Positions 1 through 5,564 of a stretch of DNA of 6,646 nucleotides are shown piece after piece. Origin of the DNA: Opitutia bacterium (GTDB lineage: Bacteria > Verrucomicrobiota > Verrucomicrobiia > Opitutales > Coraliomargaritaceae); contig DOCS01000046.1 in assembly GCA_003503355.1 (NCBI GenBank), positions 1 to 6,646 of the forward strand, written 5' to 3'. Under the pieces are notes generated by a model, which was not told the DNA's origin, did no database searches, and saw only the letters and a program-made list of their open reading frames with translations. Position numbers and translations under genes: made by a program. The stretch's first letter is position 1. Each line of letters begins with the position of its first letter.

Positions 1-442
1 CATGCCTTCCACTAGGTTCGGCTCTGGTGTGTGGATTAATAAATGGTAATGATTACTCATTAGGCACTAGCTATGAAGCTCCCATCCCTGCGCTTCGCAG
101 CATAGCTTCAAGCACTCCAAGAAACTGCGCCGGGCTCCTTCTGTTTTGAGGAATTTTAGGGCTAGGCTATAGTAAATCGCTTTTATAGCAGCAACGCGCA
201 GGATGCGCTCGTTATCATACGCCTCCACGGTGCAAAGTATCATGAATGAAAAAGCAGTGTATCTGTTCGTTACGATCCTCAAATGGATGAATAAAAACCA
301 AGCTTCCGGCCCACTGTATCCATATGCGCAAGAGACATCTTTGCCGGACGAGCACACTAAATGTGGTCCATCCGTGGGAGGGATTTTCAGCGTGTCGCAT
401 TCAGTAACCATCACGGGCTACGTCTCGTACGTTAGCATTTGA
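1..442. other. Left flank with no recognisable gene
   Basis: No reading frame here gives a protein I recognise. A 115-codon frame on the - strand (67-414) and a 79-codon frame on the + strand (203-442) overlap each other on opposite strands. Neither shows a family motif, and their compositions are irregular. The clearest structure is a hairpin-prone segment at 69-110. Its inner stem is CTGCG/CGCAG (88-92 with 96-100, three-base loop). This is flanked by two alternative 7-bp outer stems, 69-75 with 101-107 or 74-80 with 104-110. The stretch ends in a stop codon (440-442) just before the open frame of the cyclase remnant, so it probably represents rearranged or decayed sequence. Confidence 0.5.
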
Positions 443-445
443 TGC

Positions 446-940
446 TTGGTTTGTGGTTCGATTCAGTGCTTTAGCGGAAGGACATTTACGTTTGACCTCT
501 TGTTTGCCCTGATGATGCAGGACAGAATGAGGGATGTTCGAAAGGAATTAAATATGAACGAATTGAGGATCGGAGTCGGCGTACACTCGGGTGTTGTGAT
601 TGCGGGCAGTGTCGGCAGTCACAGATTGAAGGATTACACGGTTATCGGGGATACTGTAAATGTGGCATCCAGATTGGAAGACGAGTCACGTCATCATGAC
701 TCCGGAATCGTGGTATCTGAGCGTGTGGTGGATGGTTTGACGCACCTTTACGACTTCAAGGAAATCGGCGCTGTCGAACTCAAAAATCGTAGGAAATCGG
801 TTCCAGCGCTCGAGTTAATCGGTCACAAAAATGTTGCTTCCGATGCGACCGCGACCAGGAAGCAGCAGAACCAACAGCTCACTCCCACATCAACTCAACA
901 GACTGAAGCGGATGTCCTCAAGCTTGGTTCGGAGCGTTAG
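446..940 (+). pseudogene. Truncated class III adenylate/guanylate cyclase, C-terminal half of the catalytic domain
   Basis: Class III nucleotidyl cyclases make cAMP or cGMP from ATP or GTP as dimers with shared active sites. This 164-codon frame shows the second half of the domain: a helix ending near residue 36, the strand and turn LRIGVGVHSG (40-49), and then YTVIGDTVNVASRLE (64-78). Asn72 and Arg76 match the residues that hold the ribose and stabilise the transition state. Thr65 sits at the usual purine-recognition position. The first half is absent, including the two metal-binding aspartates and the base-selecting lysine. The frame is closed by a stop at 440-442, and the first ~20 codons do not match the family. 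Possible starts are TTG 446 or ATG 512, 515 or 527. A hydrophilic Gln/Thr-rich tail follows the domain (about 135-164). It cannot be active alone and is most likely a gene remnant, though a small expressed protein is not excluded. Confidence 0.75.
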
Positions 941-991
941 TGACCAGACCGCGAAGCACTCGCGAGGTCATGGCTTTTGCGGGAAATTTCT

Positions 992-1201
992 ATGTGTGTC
1001 GCGCAAGTTTTCCGCTTCTCTGGAACGCTCAATGGCACGCATATCCGCGAAAATTACACCAGCCGCGACGCTGTTAAAAGTGCGCTACAGGCTTACGAGA
1101 TAAGACTCGGCACTTTTCGAATGGATGCGCTGGAGGGTGCAGGTCAGGGGCGGCTTCTTTTTTTGGGCAGAGTCGTGCGGCGTTCTGGGACGTTATGTTA
1201 G
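992..1201 (+). CDS. Small ORF, possible remnant of a tyrosine recombinase N-terminal arm domain
   Basis: This 69-residue frame begins at an ATG with a GGGA element seven bases upstream; the same frame is also open from TTG 977. Residues about 5-37 contain FSGTLNGTHIRENYTSRD followed by an alanine- and leucine-rich helix. This weakly resembles the arm-type DNA-binding domain at the N-terminus of phage-like integrases: a short beta sheet with an 'NG..IR..Y.SR..A' pattern, then a helix. No catalytic domain follows, since the frame stops at 1199-1201 and the last 20 residues are low-quality sequence. It could be a decayed integrase end or a chance frame. The resemblance comes from pattern recall, not from a search. 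Confidence 0.27.
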   Translation: MCVAQVFRFSGTLNGTHIRENYTSRDAVKSALQAYEIRLGTFRMDALEGAGQGRLLFLGRVVRRSGTLC

Positions 1202-1233
1202 TCAGCACTTGCGGAAAGTTTGAGGATGTGTAT

Positions 1234-1251
1234 CAACACACAAAAGTGTTG
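1234..1251. promoter_or_regulatory. Perfect 6-bp inverted repeat upstream of the sulfatase gene
   Basis: CAACAC (1234-1239) and GTGTTG (1246-1251) form a perfect inverted repeat with a six-base A-rich spacer, ending 47 bases before the sulfatase ATG. The 18-bp layout and position would suit an operator for a dimeric repressor or activator. The sequence could also form a small RNA hairpin in a leader. No confident -35/-10 pair was found around it. A TTGACC at 1267-1272 has only 12 bases before the TACGAT at 1285-1290, which is too short a spacing for a sigma-70 promoter. Confidence 0.33.
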
Positions 1252-1298
1252 TCTAAGTACACGCGATTGACCGGCACTGAAGTTTACGATCCCACAAT

Positions 1299-3539
1299 AT
1301 GATTATGAAGCGAACCCCCTTTTTAACCACAGTTTTATCGACGCTGACCGCTTGGTCTGCGGCGACTGCAGCCAGCGTTGGCGGGCAGCCCGCGACGGCA
1401 GAGCCTTCGGTGTCCCCTAATATCGTGCACGTTTTTGTCGACGACCTCGGTTGGCAAGATGTGGGATGTTATTACAAAACACAGCACGACGATGAGCCGT
1501 TTTATGAGACGCCTAACATCGATCGGATGGCCGAGCGCGGTATTCGTTTCATGCGTGCGTATTCGCCTGCGATGACTTGTGCTCCGTCACGTGCGGCGTA
1601 CATGACTGGGCAGGTCACGCCTCACAATGGGGTGCTTCACGTTAATATGGGTGGGCGCATTCCTCGGGCGCGCGGTGATGATCGCCCGCAGATGGATCCC
1701 TATTATGTGACGCGTGTGATGCCGGGCAAGCCTGCCATCCCGCAGGCGATGAAGCAGGCTGGTTATACCACCGCGCATGTCGGCAAGTGGCACATCTCTG
1801 GAATGGAGTATGATCCGAGCCCGCTGGACCTGGGGTTTGATTTTTCGTTTGGTAAGAAGCACCATTATAATGATCCGGAAATTTACAATGCCGATGATCC
1901 GAAGCAGACCAATTTCCCGGGCTTGTTTTGTCAGGCCAAGCATCGTCTGAATGATGCGTTCAATGATCCACGTTTTCCTTTGTTGGAGGATGAGCGTCCG
2001 TACGACAGCATGACCGATCTGTCGCAACGCTGGATTGCCAAAGTGTCGAAGCAGGACAAGCCGTTCTTTTTGAACCTGTGCCCCAGCTTGGTGCATGGTC
2101 CGATCATGACGCGCGATAAGAAGCGCCTGGCGCATTATTGCAAGAAGCTCGGGATCCCGTTCCCGACCGATCAAGGCTCGATTTCGGATCCCGAAAAGCC
2201 CGGTCAGCACAATCCGTATTATGCGAGTATGGTCGACTCACTGGACTGGATCGTTGGCCAGATTGTCAAAACACTTGAGGAGACCGACGATCCGCGCAAT
2301 CCAGGGCATAAGCTGATTGATAACACGTATGTATTTGTCAGTGCCGACAATGGTGCTTCACAGGTACTGGGCAATTGGCGCGACGACAGTACCGGCAAGC
2401 TGCGTCGTGAAAAGGTCAGCGACAGTTCGCCTTTGCGCGAGGGCAAAGCCTGGCCTTATGAAGGTGGCTGCCGCGTACCGTTTGTAGCGATGGGCCCAGG
2501 GATTCGTCCCGGGAGTGTCAACGAAGAGACGCCGATTAATTTGATCGATCTGTTTCCGACTTTCATGGCAATCGGTGGCTTGGAGCATGACGGCTCGCTG
2601 GATATCGATGGCTGCAACATCCTCCCTTTGTTAAAGGGAGCTGAGCAGGTAGCCAAATTCCATGATGGCACGGCTCGCGACACGCTTTATTTTCATTACC
2701 CGGTGCTGCGCCAAGCGGCTTCAACCATCCAGAGAGAGGGTTGGAAGTTGATGAAGAATACCGGTATTCATGAGAATACTGCACCCGCAATTCAGTTGTT
2801 TAACCTGAACGAGGATATCGGTGAAACGACCAATCTGGCTGAACAGTATCCTGAAAAGACGCGTCAATTGCTGAGTGATCTCGACCAGTGGTTGGATAAG
2901 TATGATGCCGGCGTGCCTTACAACAACGCCAATTACAAAAAGGGCAATTTACCAGGGCAGAAGCTTGTGCCCGCAGTGGTCGATCGCGGCAGTGAGGGGA
3001 GTACCGTTTGGGCGAGTTTTGAAACTGGTAAGTGGAAAGCCGAAGTGGTCAAAGCGTTTCTCCTCTATACGGTGAACGGCGATACCAAAGTACCTCACGA
3101 GGAGTGGTTCCGCGCGTCGGCGACCCTCTCGCGTGGTCGGGTGGATGCGCAGGCACCTGCTGGCATGACGCACGGTATTTTTTGCTTAGTGGATGCCAAC
3201 AATTTCATGGTCTATTCCGAAACCGTGCCGACCTTTCAGGAAATTGGCTTGTGGAAGCCGATGGCGTATGCGCTTGAGGATGGCTATGCTTATAAGCCCG
3301 GTCTTTTCTCGCTGGTGCAGTTAAGCGAGTCAGCGTTGCCTGAGCTGAAGCAAAAGGGCCAAGCAACCGTTGCATTACAAGCCGCACTGAAAGCTGCGAA
3401 AGCGGCTTACGACCAGCCTGTTGAGGAGACCGTGTATGCGGCAGCGATCCGCAATTTGCGCAATGAATTAGTCAAGTTCAAGGGTGTGGTGCCCGAGGCG
3501 GGGCTGGATTGTCTGCATTTTTTTCCGTGGGATAAGTAG
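1299..3539 (+). CDS. Secreted formylglycine-dependent sulfatase (family S1) with a long C-terminal extension
   Basis: This 746-residue protein hydrolyses sulfate esters and is probably exported to act on sulfated polysaccharides. It starts with a signal peptide: Lys4-Arg5, a hydrophobic core to about residue 22, and an ATA-like cleavage site near 24. The core runs from about 40 to 540. It shows FVDDLGW (Asp48 and Asp49, calcium ligands), CAPSR (94-98, Cys94 converted to formylglycine), GKWH (162-165, Lys163 and His165), His266 in LVHGP, ADNG (349-352, Asp350 and Asn351, metal ligands), and REGK with YEGGCRVP (380-394). The catalytic set therefore looks complete. It is longer than the usual 450-550 residues because about 190 residues follow the core; they look beta-rich first, then alanine-rich helical. 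The substrate cannot be told from sequence. Maturation needs a formylglycine-generating or anaerobic maturase encoded elsewhere. ATG 1299 and ATG 1305 are both possible starts; neither has a clear ribosome site. The gene stands alone, with a terminator downstream. Confidence 0.96.
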   Translation: MIMKRTPFLTTVLSTLTAWSAATAASVGGQPATAEPSVSPNIVHVFVDDLGWQDVGCYYKTQHDDEPFYETPNIDRMAERGIRFMRAYSPAMTCAPSRAAYMTGQVTPHNGVLHVNMGGRIPRARGDDRPQMDPYYVTRVMPGKPAIPQAMKQAGYTTAHVGKWHISGMEYDPSPLDLGFDFSFGKKHHYNDPEIYNADDPKQTNFPGLFCQAKHRLNDAFNDPRFPLLEDERPYDSMTDLSQRWIAKVSKQDKPFFLNLCPSLVHGPIMTRDKKRLAHYCKKLGIPFPTDQGSISDPEKPGQHNPYYASMVDSLDWIVGQIVKTLEETDDPRNPGHKLIDNTYVFVSADNGASQVLGNWRDDSTGKLRREKVSDSSPLREGKAWPYEGGCRVPFVAMGPGIRPGSVNEETPINLIDLFPTFMAIGGLEHDGSLDIDGCNILPLLKGAEQVAKFHDGTARDTLYFHYPVLRQAASTIQREGWKLMKNTGIHENTAPAIQLFNLNEDIGETTNLAEQYPEKTRQLLSDLDQWLDKYDAGVPYNNANYKKGNLPGQKLVPAVVDRGSEGSTVWASFETGKWKAEVVKAFLLYTVNGDTKVPHEEWFRASATLSRGRVDAQAPAGMTHGIFCLVDANNFMVYSETVPTFQEIGLWKPMAYALEDGYAYKPGLFSLVQLSESALPELKQKGQATVALQAALKAAKAAYDQPVEETVYAAAIRNLRNELVKFKGVVPEAGLDCLHFFPWDK

Positions 3540-3561
3540 TCGTTTATAACCCTATATCCGT

Positions 3562-3578
3562 CCAGGATTGAGTCCTGG
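3562..3578 (+). other. Small hairpin competing with the terminator stem
   Basis: CCAGGA (3562-3567) pairs perfectly with TCCTGG (3573-3578) around a five-base loop. The same TCCTGG is the outer part of the 5' arm of the terminator hairpin that follows, so the two structures cannot form together. The small one would form first during transcription and would have to open for the terminator to fold. This resembles an antiterminator/terminator arrangement. However, it lies after the sulfatase stop codon, so it may only be a secondary 3'-end structure. Confidence 0.45.
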
Positions 3579-3627
3579 TCGACAGTTGGAACTATTTGAG
3601 GTTCATCTGTCGGCCAGGGCTTTTTTT
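3573..3627 (+). terminator. Intrinsic terminator of the sulfatase gene
   Basis: A 13-bp stem joins 3573-3585 to 3607-3619 and includes two G-U pairs. The 21-base loop can itself form a 4-bp GAAC/GTTC inner stem (3589-3592 with 3601-3604). One C follows and then seven Ts (3621-3627). The stem is GC-rich and sits 33 bases after the sulfatase stop codon, which fits a rho-independent terminator for a monocistronic transcript. Confidence 0.82.
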
Positions 3628-3977
3628 GGGTCCAGCGTCATTGATCGGGGAATCTATGCTGAATCTTGAGGCAGTCGTCTTGTGTACTTCCGCAGTGTAT
3701 CGTCTTGAGGGCAAATGTGCGCGTCGTTGTGGTCGGTGGTTCGCTACGGATCGACCATGCGTCGTTTGGGAATAGGGGTGTTTCGTTGTGTACACCAGCT
3801 GCCGAGCAGGACACAGCGTCATTTAGCGAATCTGGCATAGCAACTCCGTTCGCATCGTTAGAACGCACTGTCAAAAGTGTTGCGTCGTTGATAAAAAAAG
3901 CCGTTGTAAAAATCACGTAATTAGGAATATAAAAATTCCAGCCCAGCAACTCCCCATTTGTATAACCCCTGTCCCCT
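3628..3977. other. Intergenic stretch without a convincing gene
   Basis: Between the terminator and the glycosyltransferase gene, frames of 84 codons (+, 3666-3920, TTG start) and 121 codons (-, 3638-4003) are open. They overlap on opposite strands and show no recognisable domain or ribosome site. From about 3885 the sequence becomes AT-rich and contains a promoter candidate. A small GGAAT/ATTCC hairpin (3924-3928 with 3935-3939) overlaps its -10 region. An 11-base word, CAAAAGTGTTG (3872-3882), repeats one found in the inverted repeat ahead of the sulfatase gene. Confidence 0.5.
3904..3933 (+). promoter_or_regulatory. Candidate sigma-70-type promoter for the glycosyltransferase/UppS-like pair
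   Basis: TTGTAA (3904-3909) and TATAAA (3928-3933) are separated by 18 bases in the most AT-rich part of the intergenic stretch. They match the -35 and -10 consensus at four and five of six positions. Transcription would begin near 3940, leaving a leader of about 40 bases before the putative TTG start at 3978. This is a consensus match only. Confidence 0.38.
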
Positions 3978-4835
3978 TTGGTAGATCCCCTGCAGCCCCC
4001 CAAAACACCTAGTGCTTGTCACTTGGCGCTTATTTCAGATGGAAGACAGTTCCAGGTCTTCGGGATTATGCTGGTGATCAATGAGCTGTTGCGATGCTCG
4101 CCGAATTTGGCTCACAAGCTAACCATTTGGATCGGTTTACCAGGAAAACTTCACCAGACCTACGAACCCTACGTCCAGTTGCTGCAGGGAGCTGCCTCCA
4201 TCCGTTTTTTCGAAGCGGAGACAGACCATCAAGACCCTTACTTTGTTAAACTTGGTTTGGCGAATCTGGTGGATCAGCTTAATGCTGAAGATCAGTTTCT
4301 TTATATGGATTACGATCACTTAGTGCTCGGTCCGCTGTGTCTCGATGCCTTTCGACAGGATGCCATCTTGGTCAGTTCGGAGATCAAGCAGCTGGATGAA
4401 AGTGTCTCTTTGTGGCGGCACAAATTAGCGCTGCCGGCGCTGCAGGCGGGCAAGAAACATTTTAATAATTCGCTGATTTTCACATCGGTCGCGAGGATGC
4501 GTAATGTCGTGGGTGCCTGGCTGCAATTGTACCACAAGCTAGAGGGGCTCCCTCCCGAGATGAGGGAGGAGATTGCTTTTTGCTTAGCGGTGGAAGCGAT
4601 GGGAGAACCGCTGATTGCTGCGCCGCACCAATTGCAGGAGCACTTTCGGCAAGATCTGCGAGAATCTGTGCTGTTTCACTATGGAGGGGCCACTCAGGCG
4701 GCGCGCGGTTTGAAGCAGTTTTTGAAAGAACGATCCGCGGCATTTTGTTGGGAGGATTTCACCTCCGATTGTCTCAGCCGAGAGCATCGAGTGCTGCAGG
4801 AGCAGTTGAACCACCTTTGTTCGCTAAGTGTATGA
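3978..4835 (+). CDS. GT8-like glycosyltransferase
   Basis: This 285-residue protein probably transfers a sugar from a nucleotide-sugar donor in the cytoplasm. It has no signal peptide or membrane segment. The Rossmann-like GT-A pattern starts with HLALISDGRQFQVFGIML (15-32). The diagnostic segment is FLYMDYDHLVLGPL (107-120), whose DYD (111-113) matches the metal-binding DxD of GT8 enzymes in its usual 'lylD.D.lvlg' setting. FNNSLIF (162-168) matches the 'yfNsGv' segment and FHYGG (233-237) the late 'iHf.G' segment. The acceptor and donor sugar are unknown. The first in-frame ATG is codon 31, inside the first strand-helix unit, so the start must be a non-ATG codon: TTG 3978 (used here) or CTG 3969, just after a stop at 3963-3965. 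Neither has a Shine-Dalgarno site. The stop codon overlaps the next gene's ATG, pointing to translational coupling. Confidence 0.8.
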   Translation: MVDPLQPPKTPSACHLALISDGRQFQVFGIMLVINELLRCSPNLAHKLTIWIGLPGKLHQTYEPYVQLLQGAASIRFFEAETDHQDPYFVKLGLANLVDQLNAEDQFLYMDYDHLVLGPLCLDAFRQDAILVSSEIKQLDESVSLWRHKLALPALQAGKKHFNNSLIFTSVARMRNVVGAWLQLYHKLEGLPPEMREEIAFCLAVEAMGEPLIAAPHQLQEHFRQDLRESVLFHYGGATQAARGLKQFLKERSAAFCWEDFTSDCLSREHRVLQEQLNHLCSLSV

Positions 4836-5488
4836 GTGCAACGCACAAACATTTCGGTATCATTCCCGATGGCGCGAGGCGGTGGTCCACGAGGGAAGGT
4901 CAGGGCTTGGCTGAGGGCTATGGCTATTGCGTGTCTCGTATTCTTGAATTAGCCGATATGGCATACCATGCCGGCTACCATGAGGTGTCGATTTATTGTT
5001 TGAGCCTAGCCAACCTCGAGCGGCCTGCGCAGGAAGTGAGCGCTGTGTTTGATACGATGCGCACGTCCCTGCATCTATTCGAGGCGCTGATTGGCGGCGA
5101 CACGTTTCAGCGAATTCGAGTGGTCGGGGAGACGGATCGGCTGCCCGAGGATGTGCGTGAACGCTTAGAGCGATTGGAGGGGTTGAGCGGCGATCCAGCG
5201 GTGCCGACGATTAACCTGTTGATCGCTTATGATGCCGCGGCTGAGCTCCAGCGCGCACATCAGCGCGCGCACGGCGAGCACTTAGGCTTGGCTCACTTCG
5301 ATGTGACAACGCCGATTCAAGTGATTTTTCGAAGTGCCAAGGGGGTGTTGCTGAGCGGATTCCTGCCATTTCAGAGTCAATACGCCCATTTAGTGGTTTC
5401 GGATAAACTCTTTAACGATTTGACTGAAGGCGACATGCAAGAGGTCTTCGAAGGCGCGGAGCAGTTGGATCATTGGTTTGGTCGATGA
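4832..5488 (+). CDS. Diverged cis-prenyltransferase (undecaprenyl diphosphate synthase-like) protein
   Basis: Cis-prenyltransferases extend farnesyl diphosphate with isopentenyl diphosphate to make the polyprenyl carrier lipid of cell-wall and glycan synthesis. This 218-residue protein aligns by eye, almost without gaps at both ends, with E. coli UppS (253 residues as recalled). Matches include IIPDGARRW (10-18) against IIMDGNGRW, SLANLERPAQEVSA (58-71) against the FSSENW...RPAQEVSA region, and a C-terminal block FRSAKGVLLSGFLPFQ (166-181) against IRTGGE...SNFLLWQ. Kept positions, in E. coli numbering, are Asp26 (D13), Arg30 (R17), Asn74 (N61), Arg77 (R64), Arg194 (R167) and Ser202 (S175). 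Lost are Asn28 (A15), Arg39 (L26), His43 (Y30), Arg200 (L173) and the metal ligand Glu213 (H186). The middle is about 14 residues shorter. Membership of the superfamily is fairly certain; normal UppS activity is doubtful. ATG 4832 overlaps the glycosyltransferase stop by ATGA. The same frame stays open back to TTG 4580. Confidence 0.82.
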   Translation: MSATHKHFGIIPDGARRWSTREGQGLAEGYGYCVSRILELADMAYHAGYHEVSIYCLSLANLERPAQEVSAVFDTMRTSLHLFEALIGGDTFQRIRVVGETDRLPEDVRERLERLEGLSGDPAVPTINLLIAYDAAAELQRAHQRAHGEHLGLAHFDVTTPIQVIFRSAKGVLLSGFLPFQSQYAHLVVSDKLFNDLTEGDMQEVFEGAEQLDHWFGR

Positions 5489-5564
5489 TCGTGCCTGGCT
5501 GCTGCGGAGCTTTGTATGTTTGCAGGGCTTGCGCTCGTAGCTGAGGCGGCGAGCTTGCGGTGAT

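Noticed and set aside
67..414. 115-codon open frame on the - strand
   Set aside because: No recognisable motif or ribosome site, irregular composition, and overlap with an opposite-strand frame of similar quality.
1267..1290. TTGACC and TACGAT as a sulfatase promoter
   Set aside because: The spacing is only 12 bases, too short for sigma-70 recognition.
1587..2210. 207-codon frame on the - strand inside the sulfatase gene
   Set aside because: It lies wholly antisense to conserved sulfatase sequence, including parts of the catalytic core, and is arginine/isoleucine-rich as expected of a shadow frame.
3638..4003. Opposing frames of 121 (-) and 84 (+) codons in the intergenic stretch
   Set aside because: No domain, no ribosome site, and mutual overlap. 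The - strand frame also runs into the glycosyltransferase start region.
4548..4568. Perfect 7-bp CTCCCTC/GAGGGAG hairpin
   Set aside because: It lies within the glycosyltransferase coding sequence with no T tract; most simply a by-product of codons for LPPEMREE.
5533..5554. GCTCG/CGAGC hairpin between the convergent genes as a bidirectional terminator
   Set aside because: The stem is only 5 bp with a 12-base loop, and no T run follows on either strand.
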